A stretch of 64,000 bases of DNA from Zanthoxylum bungeanum (taxonomy: Eukaryota > Streptophyta > Magnoliopsida > Sapindales > Rutaceae), in contig SKCR01035609.1 of NCBI GenBank assembly GCA_019454045.1, positions 62,001 to 126,000 of the forward strand, written 5' to 3'. Positions 12,799-24,866 of the stretch are shown here, piece by piece. The position numbers and the translations under genes were made by a program. The notes beneath the pieces are model-generated. The model made no database searches and was not told where the DNA came from. It worked only from the letters and a program-made list of their open reading frames with translations. Each line of letters starts with the position of its first letter. Positions within the stretch are counted from its first letter, which is position 1.

Positions 12799-13276
12799 CA
12801 CATATCCACAGTGGTATCACAAATCAAAGGAGCTAATATGTTATTCGACTCGTAAAGATTCCTATTGATGTTGGTGTACCATCTATCAGGAATCTTTGAA
12901 TGAGTCGTTCAGTATTTATCCAATAAATACCTACGTGTCTATATGAGTCTCCCAAGACTCATGATTTACTGAGACAAACCATTAGAACAATTCTAATATA
13001 CGACACGTACCAATCTCACAGGTTTACTAACCGACCAGATATCTAAACCTTGACTAGGAATATTTTAAGAATGAATCATATTGTGACATTTTTCAGCAAC
13101 AATTCTGACGCTTTTGCAATTATGTCACAATAATTCATTCTAAGGTCTTTTACACCTTTACCATATAATAGAATATATTGATGAAAATTACTTAATTTTA
13201 TTCATAATAAAATAAAATATCATCGTATTTATAATAAATACAATAAAATTTGGCGCGTCGAACACCAACTCCAACA

Positions 13277-13548
13277 ATATCATATTCCATTACGAGTGTT
13301 TAGGGAAAAAATGGAGTTCGAAAAAACCAAAACGGGAGAAAAATCGAAAAAAACACACCTCGACATGGACTAGCAGGCTATTTGCGCAGCCAACATGCTA
13401 CGCAGAGCACAGCATGCTGCGCTGCAACGCAGCACGCATATAGCAATGTTGTGTGCTTGTTATTTTATTTTATTTTTTTTTTAATTTTAAAATCCCCCAA
13501 AATAATTTTAATTTCAAAACCAAACAAAACACATGTTATACAAAAAAC

Positions 13549-13582
<34 letters not shown>

Positions 13583-14678
13583 ATTTCTTTAAATCAAAAT
13601 ACAAACCAAAATAGAATCCTACAATGAAATGACTCATGAACAATTTTAGGTCACTCAAAGGTGGTCAAGTGATTCTAGAATGATAGCCTTAACTCTAAGC
13701 TATTATCTAGAGTTCCAAACTCTAATTTTATATCTATGTCTAATATAAATATTTTGACTCAATCACAAGAAAATTGTGTTTATACTTCCAAAGTATCCAT
13801 TCATAATTAATTAGCCTAATTTCAACAACAAACTATGTTATTATGTATCTAATACATAATTCATCACTATTGTCTCATTAATGATAACTCACTAATGAAA
13901 AAGATAGCTTTGGAAAAGATCATACTTACCTAACAAGGTTGATTCACAGATCCAATCTACTTCTCCTTGTTGAAATGTTGTGGATAACTTCCAAAGTTTG
14001 CAAGCTTGACTCCAAGATCCAATCTTGATTCCAATGCTAGCAAGCTTCACTCCAAGATCCAATCTTGATTTCTCATAATTGAAATGTTGTAAAGAACTTC
14101 CAAAATTTCTCTAGACACTTCTCTAACTTAGGGTAATTTCTATAACTCTTGCTTATTTTTAGCTTTCAGAAGCTCAATTAAAACATTACTCATGCTTTCT
14201 ATTTATAGCAAAACTTATACAAGTTTTAATTAATAAAAGTCATAATCGAATATTATGTAGGCTTTATTCAATATATAAAATTAGGTATTACTAAGTACTA
14301 ACCATATTTGTCTACCATTTTGATTTAATCCAATTAAATCAAGACAAAATTTAAAGGATTTGTTCAATGTTTTCCACTTTGATTTAATCTAATTAAATCA
14401 AGCCAAATACACCTATCATTATACTTTTGTAATTATTAAAATATCCTCCAATGTTAGAGATATTTATGAAATAACAACAAAACCCTTGTGTGATTTTTAG
14501 ATTAATTCAATTAATCCAATTAGGTTAAAATAAATAATCAATGTTATAAAATAATATTTAACTATCTTAGTTGATAATTATAATATCGAATATTATTTAT
14601 TATAAAAAAATTTATCGACTACCCAAGTGCTCAACGAGTACACTTTATATTGTAGGGACTCTCTAAGTTCAGACATGT
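13277..14678 (-). repeat. Element H left LTR, second piece
   Basis: From about 13427 it aligns with the right LTR of H from 57988 onward, including the block near 13990-14075 where GATTGGATCTTGGAGT is repeated. The piece stops at the G2 insertion, with target duplication CATGT at 14674-14678. The sequence before 13427 has no counterpart in the truncated right LTR. On the minus strand, AG followed by GTAAGTAT near 13930 is a likely 5' splice site. Confidence 0.8.
13548..13582. repeat. Microsatellite (AT)n(GT)n
   Basis: About eleven AT units followed by six GT units inside the left LTR of H. The right LTR has a shorter interrupted AT tract at the same place (about 58128-58152). Confidence 0.9.
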
Positions 14679-14763
14679 TGACCGGTGCATAATCACACGC
14701 GTATAACGCAAGCGCACGTATCGTTCAAGTAGTATAAAAAGTATCGATCCCACGAGGACTTAA
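14679..14763 (-). repeat. G2 3' LTR, outer piece
   Basis: 85 bp matching the start of the other G2 LTR (44343 onward), cut by C1 at CTTAA. The LTR resumes at 24867. Confidence 0.92.
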
Positions 14764-16729
14764 TGTTGGACAGTTATGACCCATAGAGTCACCGTTTGTA
14801 AAAAGACATTATGTTTTTGTACAAAATTAACTATGTTGTAATGAAATTGCCTTTTACCGTTTTGTAATTTATTTACTTTGATATATAAATGGTAAAAGTC
14901 CTTATGATTAATTCCGGATTGAGATGATATGAGACAATATTAATCCATAAAGGTTTAATCATTAAATATCCCTAGTCGTAGTATTATCGAGATTGGACAT
15001 CGATAATGCGGAGTAGACTAGTATTGCACTTGTGCACTTTATGAGGGCATAACGACATAGTTCTCGTATATTTAAGTATTGGATACTTATGCAAGTATGA
15101 TATGAGGTTGTGTTTTACCGATGGTACGGAAAACAGCTTCGCTCTAGATAGACCCCGCGGAATCCCATTGGTAGGATGTATATGTGTCTATGGGAGTCCG
15201 CTTCAGGGTAGGTGTATTTGGTCTTAACCTGAGACTTGCATCGCTAGTACTTGCGACAATCGGTAAACTTTGGTTTTGGTCGTCCAGGGCTTTAACAGGT
15301 TCTGTGTACGCCTCTTCTGGGTTTATTGAGAATCGTAGTATATTAGATGTGATGTCAAGACGGAAGTATCACTTCAGACATATGGAGATGATGATCACGC
15401 AGGGATTCAGAACTTGTTCTCTATTGTGTTGCAAACATCGGGATAATATGACAAGGTCATGATTATCCGATTCAAATAGACTAGTTGCTTGATATCCGAT
15501 ATGTGCTTCGTACGGGGCAGACACTATTCCAGCCCCAGGCCTTGCACTTGACATCCGATACTGGATCGCAATACATAATACCACGGTATACTACGCCTGA
15601 CATAGATTGTATATTCCAGTAAGAATATTTCTGGAGAATTGGGTAGGCATGACACTTTACTAGAATCCAACCTTGTCTCGTAAATCGGTAAAAACGTAGT
15701 ACGAGGTACGTACGTGTTCGGATAGTCCGACGACCGTATTTACTGCCAAATATCCAGGGATCTCTTGGGTCGCTTCCCGAAGATTCACCGATGACGTATT
15801 ATTCGAGCATAATTAATCTGGGATTAATTACGGAGAAACTTTATCTTGGATAAAGTACTATTTGAATAGAGAGAAAGATTAATTTGGAATTAATCGACAA
15901 AATAATATATTCGATATATTAAACGAAATTGGATTTTGACGCAAAATTAAAATTAGATTTTAATTTAGGCAAACGAGTTAATTTAGAATTAATTCGTTAG
16001 CGACGTGAATAGTAATTTCGCTAGGCATAATTATTTAATTACATTGCGACGGAAGTTCGTTAATTTGGAATTAGCGAAACCGATTCCGGAAGTGTTTACG
16101 GGGCCACTCGCATTTTGAATCAAGTGGGGCCCACAAGTCACATCGCGAATCACATCACTTGTCATTTAAAGGTGATAGATGTCAAAGTCACTTTTTGTGA
16201 GTGACATGTTGTCACTATTCCTGATGCAAGTTGTTGAGATCATTTATTACAATTTTGGAGCCAAAATTGGCTTTGACTTTTTGTAAGCCATTTACCAAAA
16301 TTTGTAATTGTTTTTCATATACGTTTTTTTTTTTAAAAACAAAGATTGAAAAAATAGAACTCTCTCTCTCTCCAATTTTTCTTGACCGAAACCAGTGAGC
16401 TTTTTCCATCTCTGTTTTTTCTTTCATCTTCACTGAATTTGGAAGGGAAAAACTTGAAGGATTTTGTTGCAAAATCTTTCATAGAGCTAGCACTCTTCAA
16501 GGATCATCAAGAGGTGATAGGGAAACCTAATCAAGAGCTTGGAAAGACAAAACAAAGCTTGGAGCTTTTGATTTCATCTTGGCTGAATTCTTGGAAAGCT
16601 TGGAGGAGAAATTTTGTTGAGCATCACATCCAATCCGTTCAATGTAAGTGTGTTTCCGCCATATTTCTTTATTGTATTCATTCTATTTCGTGGCTTAAAA
16701 TGATATTGGGACATCAATAGAAACCAACA
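14764..16729 (+). repeat. C1 5' LTR
   Basis: 1966 bp, TG...CA ends, very similar to 22851-24861. It contains a splice-donor-like AAT/GTAAGT at 16641-16649 near its 3' end. A reading frame before that donor (16382-16720) recurs in the 3' LTR but is probably not a gene. Confidence 0.93.
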
Positions 16730-16730
16730 A

Positions 16731-16745
16731 TGGTATCAATGAGCC
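16731..16745 (+). other. C1 primer-binding site
   Basis: TGGTATCAATGAGCC lies one base after the LTR. It is the initiator-Met-tRNA type site (as in C2, TGGTATCAGAGCC) with small changes. Confidence 0.85.
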
Positions 16746-18875
16746 TTGTTTAAGCATGAAATATTTTAGGGTAAATTTTGGGTAAATTGATTTTGAGCAT
16801 GTTTTGAATAAATTACTTGTTTGAGCATGCTTATGGATGGATGACTTTGAGTTGTTTATGATCAATTTTGTGAAAAACTAATTGGATGAATTTTTCCCCA
16901 AAAATGAGGCATGGCCGAATCTTGTAATTACCCTATAGTCATGGTAATTTTTGTTTTGATGATCATTGGATGACTTGAAACGAATTGGAAATGTCGATTT
17001 GTAATTCGATCGGATTGAAAAATGAAATCGGACTAAAATCCTTACATTGGCCGATAACTAATTAGCATGTATGGACTTGATTTTTGATTCAAGAATGTTG
17101 GACATTAGTTGAACAAATAGGATACATAATTAATTGGTTAATTGTATTTTGGAAATATTGATTTAGTTAATTAATTGATGTATTACACTTTAATTAATTA
17201 GTTATAAAATTTGGTGAATTGGGCTTGAAAATGTTATATTTGGGCATATGGGCTTGGGGGGCCAAGTTGGTTTAGGCCAATTGGATTGGATCCAGATTGG
17301 GCCTAAATCATTCCATTAAGTCCAAATGTATAAATGGGCTTTAAAAGTTTAATTGGGCCTTATTGGCTAAAATTGGTTTTTTGGCATATGAGGGTGATTC
17401 CTCAATTGGGTTTGGTAATTTGGTTTGACCCATATTGACCAAAGCCCATGCCTTATAAAATCAATTGAAAGCCCATCGAACTTTAATTAAACGAACATTG
17501 GATGTTAGTTGGACTTTGAGACCCGATTAGATTAGATTTGGAATCTTAGTCGTTAAAGCGCATTAAAAGGTGTAGTTATTTAATTTGGAATTAAATTGAA
17601 TTAGTATTGAATACGAATTAAATTAGATTTAAAGAGTAGTTCGATATAATTCAAGAATTCATACTTTAAGTACTTATTCTCAAACGAGTTGGACTCGCGC
17701 AAATCAAATCATTGTTTGAACATTGGATGATCACTAATATTCAAAGATAATTAATTTGATTAGTTTGTTTGAATAACATACTTGAATGAATACATGGATG
17801 TGATGTATGAATAGCGTATATCAGATGGATATTAGAAGGGAAATGGCAATTTTAGAAATTGTTGTAAATTCGAAATTTATAAATTGGACCTGCGTGTCCA
17901 GCCTTCTCTCTCATTATTTCTTTGTATTCTCTTCTCACCTAATTCCCCTAAATGTTAATGAGGTTTCTATTATTGTATTATGTAATTGGGTAGAAGTAGA
18001 ATAGTGCTAGCCGGGGAGAGGAAAGTGAGTAATTTGTTCTAGGAACAATCTGTTTAAATATCCATCCGCATATCGTTATTAGTTTACTTTCCGCACCTTA
18101 TTATGCTTTTAGAATGCATGCTTAACGGTGTATGATGCGACCTTAACAAAGATAATAAATTGGTTGCCAATTTACGTAAGAACCCTCAAACTCCGTTGAG
18201 TGATTCTTACTTAAGATCCAAAATTGGCATTGGTTTGTTGGCCAAAGTCAAGACCTTTGTCAATTGCGGATGTGTTTGAATCATGAGAGTTTTGTTCCAT
18301 ATCGGTGTCTTGTCCAAGTCGTGATTTGTTGGCCAAAGTCAAGATCACTTATTGTCCATCAACATTGATTACGAAGCTTTCCATGTCAATGGGTCTCGCT
18401 TAACTGGAATCATTAAGCTTGTTGTGCCAAAGCCAAGGCTTAGTTGATTCAGAGGAAAAATGTTAGGCAAATATATTGGATATATTGGCATATGCATTGT
18501 ACATATGTTTCGGACTTGGATGTCCACCTACCGGATCTAGGAATTGGATTAGATCCAATTGATCTTCGAGATCTACCTAGTTAAATATCATACAGCTTGT
18601 TGGCCAAAGTCAAGGTTGTGTGTTATTTAACGGGATCCTAGCCCACTAGGAAACTGGGTTTCCCGAGTACTCGACAGAGGGTTAGAGGCTCGCCGAAAAA
18701 TAGTGGGAGGCTAGTATTGAATTTGCAATTTCATTCAGATACTTAGCTTTACGCGCTTTCATACTATTTCGTCAAAATTATTTTATTAGTTGGACTAATA
18801 TAATGTTATTTTTCTTGTAACAGTTAGACTGTACCCATATATCATTGATTAGATAGTTAGACTATCGTAATCAAG
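16746..18875 (+). other. C1 long untranslated leader, probable intron
   Basis: No coding sequence. Four copies of a TTGTTGGCCAAAGTCAAG-type motif occur at 18235, 18326, 18419 and 18597. A pyrimidine-rich run ending TTGTAACAG at 18823 looks like a splice acceptor. Paired with the LTR donor at 16644 it would remove most of the leader (16644-18823) and put gag near the mRNA 5' end. C2 has the same layout. Confidence 0.6.
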
Positions 18876-21800
18876 ATGACATGAAAGGGAAATGTTCGAG
18901 ACATTATCATGGGCGAAAATGTCTTCAAGGGCATGAACTTTGCCGATTGGGAAATGAATATGAGGATAGTCCTTGGAGCCGAGAGGCTGCTATATACTAT
19001 ACAGAGACCTCTTGGGCCTAAGCCCAAACCTGATGAGCTACTTGAGCTGGAGCTTTGAAGACTCACAGCGATGATTGTGAAACTGCTCAGTCAATTATGC
19101 TTGCTGCTATGACTCAGCATTTCCGTCGACAAAACAGGGACTTGGATCCCTATAACATGTGGCGAGGTTGCACGATCTTCATCGATCTAACCGAAGGTCG
19201 CAGAGATATGAGTTAGTAAAGAAGCTCTTCCGTTCACGTATGTCAGAAGACATGTCTGTTGAGTCCTATGTGACACAGATTATTGCTGACATAGATGAGC
19301 TAGCTAAGATGGGGATAGTCTTAGAGGCTGAGATTACTATAGATATGATCTTGCAATCTCTCCCCGACACTTGGAAACAGTTCATCATAAGCTATAACCT
19401 GATGAACACTGATGATACTCTTGGAGAGTTGTTGTCAATTCTGAATGAAGTTGAAAAGGAGCTGCTTATGGGCAACAAGCGCGAGGCGCACTTTGCTTCG
19501 ACGTCTCGAACACCGAGGGCTGGGCCTAAGGCGACTGTAGGTGTGAAGAAGAATAAGCATAAAAGAAAGGGCAAGGCCAAATCGTCAAAGGCTTCTGGGA
19601 AGCCTAAGGATAAATCTCATGATGTTCGCCTCCAGTGCGGCAAGCGGGGTCATTGGAAGCGTGACTGTCGCGAGTACAAGGCGCTCCAGAATGAGATTAA
19701 AGCGGGCAAGACACCGGCTTCAGGTATGTTTGTTATTGAAATAAACATGACTATTTCTAATTTTAAAAATTGGATTTTTGATTCTGGTTGTGGTACTCAC
19801 ATATATACTGATGTGCATGATCTGCGGATTAGCAGGAGACTGGCCTCATGGGAGATTGATCTACTCGTCGGAAATGGGACACCAGTCGCCGTTTTGGCCG
19901 TTGGCACTTTTGTTTTAGAACTGCCCTCGGGGCATGTACTTGAACTTAATGACTGTTATTATGTACCTAGTTTGACTAGGAATATTATTTCTGTATCTAT
20001 GTTAACCCAATGTGGGTATACTTTTGTATTCAGGAACACCGTGTGTTTTGTGTATAAAAATGATGTAGAAATTTGCACTGCTGTTGCAAATAATGGTCTT
20101 TATATTTTGAATATAAATCAATCTCAAACATATAATATAACAAACAAAAGGCTTAAAATGAGTAATAAAGATGAAACTTACATGTGGCACTGTCGTCTGG
20201 GACACATAAATAAGACTCGCATATCCACACTTTCGAAGAGTGGGTACTTGGACGAATTTGATCCAAATTCATATGACGTCTGCGAATCTTGCTTATTAGG
20301 CAAAATACCTAAATCACCTTTTAGCGGTAAGGGTGAACGCGCCACCGAACTGTTATCCCTCGTTCATAGTGACGTATGTGGGCCCATGTCTAACCAGGCT
20401 AGAGGTGGATATGAATACTTCATAACCTTTACGGATGATGCATCACGTTATGGTTATGTGTATCTTATGAGACACAAGTCAGAAACTTTTGAGAAATTCA
20501 AAGAGTTTCGACACGAAGTTGAAAAACAAACTGGCAAAAGTATAAAGACATTACGGTCAGACCGTGGTGGCGAATACTTGAGCAATGAGTTTCTAGATTA
20601 CTTGAAAGAATATGGTATTTTTTCATAGTGGACTCCTCCTAGAACAACGCAATTAAACGGTGTGTCCGAACGGAGAAACCGAACTTTGTTGGACATGGTT
20701 AGGTCTATGATGAGTCGCACTGAGCTACCTATTTCCTTCTGGGGATATGCATTAAACAGTGCAGTTCTTATTTTGAATAAGGTTCCGTCAAAGTCTGTAC
20801 AACAGACACCATATGAGATATGGACAGGAAAGAAACCGGGTTTCTCATTCCTGAAGATTTGCGGATGTTGGGCATACGTCAAACGTTTGGAAGGTACCAA
20901 ACTTGAACCCAAATCGGATAAATGCCTATTCGTAGGATATCATAGGGAAACCAAAGGATATTACTTCTATCACCCACGAGAGAACAAAGTATTTGTTGCT
21001 CTACATGCAGTTTTCCTTGAGAATGAATTCCTAAATGCAGTGGTTAGTGGGAGGAAAGTAGAACTCGATGAAAAATGGAGTGATACTATTCCTGGCATAG
21101 GATCCTCAACGGAACAAGAACAGTCCATCCGGGATGAGACTGTACCACAATCTTCTATTACACAAGGACCGCGTAGATTGGAGAGAGTCAGGAAACAACC
21201 TGAGAGGTATGTGTTTCTGATCTCACCTCATGTAGATATTAATCTCATTAAGGATAATGAACTGGCTACGTATGAGGAAGCGATACAAGATATCGATTCC
21301 GCTTTATGGCAAGAAGCCATGAAGTCCGAAATGGATTCCATGTACACCAACCATGTTTGGACACTGGTTGATGCATCAGAAGGCGTAAAGCCTATTGGAT
21401 GCAAATGGGTCTTCAAGAAGAAGACCGACATGAATGGCAACGTACAAACGTACAAAGCTAGGCTTGTAGCGAAGAGGTATCATCAACGACATGGTGTCGA
21501 TTACGACGAAACTTTCTCACCCGTTGCCATGATTAAATCCATTCGGATAATGCTTGCAATTACTGCATATTTAGATTACGAGATATGTCAGATGGACGTT
21601 AAAACCGCTTTCCTTAACAGAAACCTTTTGGAGGATGTTTATATGCAACAGCCTGGCGGTTTTATCGTGCCTAGACTTGCAAACAAGGTTTGTAAGTTAA
21701 ATCGGTCCATTTATGGACTGAAGCAAGCATCACGGTTATGGAACCAACGTTTTGATGAGATCATAAAAGAATATGATTTCATTAAAAACGAAGATGATCC

Positions 21801-22836
21801 TTGTTTATATAAGAAGTTTAGTGGGAGAGCACTAACTTTTATTGTCCTTTATGTTGACGATGTATTGCTTGTAGGCAATGACATTCCCATGCTAACGTCG
21901 GTGAAAGCTTGGCTTTCATTGAAATTCTCCATGAAAGATCTGGGAGAAGCAGCCTTTATTCTTGGAATAAAGATCTACCGGGATAGATCTAGAAAGCTGC
22001 TTGGACTCTCCCAGAGTACATATATTGACAAAGTGTTGAAGAGATTCAACATGGATCAGTCCAAAAGGGGACTGTTGCCAGTGTCACATGGTGTCTATCT
22101 ATCTAAGAACATGTGTCCTAAAACTCAAGATGAGAGAGACAACATGAGTCGAATACCATTCGCATCGGCAGTCGGATCGATCATGTATGCCATGATATGT
22201 ACGCGACCTGATGTCTCCTATGCTTTGAGCATGTGTAGTCGATATCAGGCCGATCCAAGTGAAGGTCACTGGATGGCGGTTAAGAATATCCTTAAGTATC
22301 TTAGACGAACTAAGGATGTTTTCTTAATCTATGGAGATGGAGAACTTGAGGTAACTGGGTATACCGATGCAAGTTTCCAAACCGACAAAGACGACTGCAA
22401 GTCGCAATCCGGGTACATATTTTGTTTGAATAACGGAGCAGTGAGCTGGAAATCTTCCAAGCAAGAGACTGTTGCCGATTCAACAACAGAAGCGGAGTAC
22501 ATTGCTGCAGCTGAAGTAGCAAAGGAAGCAGTTTGGATCCAAAAATTCCTAATTGGATTAGGAGTAGTTCCGTTAACAGCTGAGCCCGTTCCATTGTATT
22601 GTGACAATAACGGGGCTATAACACAGGCTAAGGAACCGCGGTCTCATCAATGATCCAAGTATGTTCTTCGACGTTTCCATCTGATTCGAGAGATCATACA
22701 TCATGGCGATGTGAAGGTCGAGAAAGTCGCATCAGATGACAACATGGTAGATCCGTTGACGAAAGCTATTCCTCAGCAAAAGTTTGAGCGACATGTACAT
22801 AGTTCAGGTATTAGATGCTTGAGTGACTGGCTATAG
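18876..22836 (+). pseudogene. C1 Gag-Pol polyprotein, broken
   Basis: Domains in order: gag (18876 to about 19600); a zinc knuckle whose first cysteine has become arginine (R-L-Q-C...H...C, near 19630); aspartic protease with DSG near 19782; gag-pre-integrase WHCRLGH; integrase with HSDVCGP, SDRGGEY and the NGVSERRN glutamate; reverse transcriptase with KWVFK, LVAK and YVDD near 21850; RNase H with TDASF and ADSTTEAEY. It ends at TAG 22834-22836. Breaks seen: TGA at the third codon (18882-18884), frameshifts near 19056 and 19163, TAG at 20626-20628 and TGA at 22651-22653. Both late stops lie in the same frame and fit C-to-T change. The encoded enzymes would copy and insert the element. Confidence 0.95.
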
Positions 22837-22837
22837 G

Positions 22838-22850
22838 CTAAGTGGGAGAT
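22838..22850 (+). other. C1 polypurine tract
   Basis: The purine-rich AAGTGGGAGA directly before the 3' LTR, in the expected place for plus-strand priming. Confidence 0.8.
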
Positions 22851-24861
22851 TGTTGGACAGTTATGACCCATAGCGTCACTGTTTGTAAAAAGACATTATG
22901 TTTTTGTACAAAATTAACTATGTTGTAATGAAATTGCCTTTTACCGTTTTGTAATTTATTTACTTTGATATATAAATGGTAAAAGTCCTAATGATTAATT
23001 CCGGATTGAGATGATATGAGACAATATCAATCCATAAAGATTTAATCATTAAATATCCCTAGTCGTAGTATTATCGAGATTTGACATCGATAATGCAGAA
23101 TAGACTAGTATTGCACTTGTGCGCGTTGTGAGGGCATAACGATATAGTTCTCATATATTTAAGTATTGGATACTTATGCAAGTGAGATAGGAGGTTGTGT
23201 TTTACCGATGGTACGGAAAACAGCTTCGCTCTGATAGACCCCGCGGAATCCCATTGGTAGTATGTATATGTGTCTATGAGAGTCCGCTTCAGGGTATGTG
23301 TATTTGGTCTTAACATGAGACTTGCATCGCTAGTACTTGCGACAATCGGTAAACTTTGGTTTTGGTCATCCAGGGCTTTAACAGGTTCTGTGTACGCCTC
23401 TTCTGGGTTTATTGAGAATCGTAGTGTATTGGATGTGATGTCAAGACAGAAGTATCACTTCAGACATATGGAGATGATGATCACACATGGATTCAGAACT
23501 TGTTCTCTATTGTGTTGCAACCATCGGGATAATATGATAAGGTCATGATTATTCGATTCAAAGAGACTAGTTGCTTGATATCCGATATGTGCTTCGTACG
23601 GGGCAGACACTATTCCAGCCCCAGGCCTTGCATGTGACATCCGATATTGGATCGCAATACACAATACTATTTCTGGAGAATATATTCCAGTAAGAATATT
23701 TCTTACATCCGATATTGGATTGCATGTGACATAGATCGTATATTCCAGTAAGAATATTTCTGGAGAATTGGGTAGGCATGACACTTTGCTAGAATCCAAC
23801 CTTGTCTTGTAAATCGGTAAAAATGTAGTACGAGGTACGTACGTGTTCGGATAGTCCGACGACCGTATTTACTGCCAACATATCCATGGATCTCTTGGGT
23901 CGCTTCCCAAAGATTCACCGATGACGTATGATTCGAGCATAATTAATCTGAGATTAATTGTGGAGAAACTTTATCTTGGATAAAGTACTATTTGAAGAGA
24001 GAGAAAAATTAATTTGGAATTAATCGACAAAATAATATATTCGATATATTAAACGAAATTGGATTTTGACGCAAAATTAAAATTAGATTTTAATTTAGGC
24101 AAACGAGTTAATTTAGAATTAATTCGTTAGCGACGTGAATAGTAATTTTGCTAGGCATAATTATTTAATTACGTTGCGAAAAAAGTTCGTTAATTTGGAA
24201 TTAGCGAAACCGATTCCGGAAGTGTTTGCGGGGCCACTCGCATTTTGAATCAAGTGGGGCCCACAAGTCACATCACGAATCACATCACTTGTCATTTAAA
24301 GGTGATAGATGTCAAAGTCACTTTTTGTGAGTGACATGTTGTCACTATTCCTGATGCAAGTTGTTGAGATCATTTATTACAATTTTGGAGCCAAAATTGG
24401 CTTTGACTTTTTGTAAGCCATTTACCAAAATTTGTAATTGTTTTTCATATACGTTTTTTTTTTTTGAAAAACAAAGATTGAAAAAATAGAACTCTCTCTC
24501 TCTCCAATTTTTCTTGACCGAAACCAGTGAGCTTTTTCCCTCTCTGTTTTTTCTTTCATCTTCACCGAATTTGGAAGGGAAAAACTTGAAGGATTTTGTT
24601 GCAAAATCTTTCATAGAGCTAGCACTCTTCAAGGATCATCAAGAGGTGATAGGGAAACCTAATCAAGAGCTTGGAAAGACAAAACAAAGCTTGGAGCTTT
24701 TGATTTCATCTTGGCTGAATTCTTGGAAAGCTTGGAGGAGAAATTTTGTTGAGCATCACATCCAATCCGTTTAATGTAAGTGTGTTTCCGCCATATTTCT
24801 TTATTGTATTCATTCTATTTCGTGGCTTAAAATGATCTTGGGACATCAATAGAAACCAACA
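22851..24861 (+). repeat. C1 3' LTR
   Basis: 2011 bp. It differs from the 5' LTR mainly by a local rearrangement at about 23665-23740, where a segment containing ATTCCAGTAAGAATATTTCT is present twice. This accounts for most of the length difference. Confidence 0.93.
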
Positions 24862-24866
24862 CTTAA

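Larger units (their letters stand above)
5540..13276 (-). mobile_element. Element O: probable solo LTR of a Copia family related to H
   Basis: Starts TGTTGGGGTG at 5540, ends CCAACTCCAACA at 13276, and is flanked by ATATA (5535-5539) and ATATC (13277-13281), a 4-of-5 duplication. Without the L1 insertion it is about 2.4 kb. It shares with the H LTR the end block (CACCAACTCCAACA) and an internal block (CTCAACGAGTACACTTTATA, near 7013). There is no gag or pol, so it looks like a solo LTR left by recombination between two LTRs. A diverged extra LTR piece is the alternative. Confidence 0.65.
14764..24861 (+). mobile_element. Element C1: nearly complete Copia retrotransposon
   Basis: LTRs at 14764-16729 and 22851-24861, TGTTGG...CCAACA ends, and a perfect 5-bp target duplication CTTAA (14759-14763 and 24862-24866). 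The order is LTR, initiator-Met-tRNA type primer site, 2.1-kb leader, gag-protease-integrase-reverse transcriptase-RNase H, polypurine tract, LTR. Integrase before reverse transcriptase makes it Copia. The long LTRs and leader recall Tork/Angela-type lineages, but the lineage is not settled. Stops and frameshifts in the coding part make it non-autonomous today. Confidence 0.95.

Noticed and set aside
13382..13627. Short frame over the AT/GT microsatellite
   Set aside because: Low-complexity translation of LTR sequence.
15184..15462. Frames repeated at 15184, 23270, 49735 and 53745
   Set aside because: They recur only because they lie in the LTRs of C1 and C2. No domain, and stops differ.
16382..16720. 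Reading frame in the C1 LTR (and 24514-24774) as a gene
   Set aside because: It lies in LTR leader sequence, crosses the likely splice donor and has no known domain. Reported only as a conserved segment.
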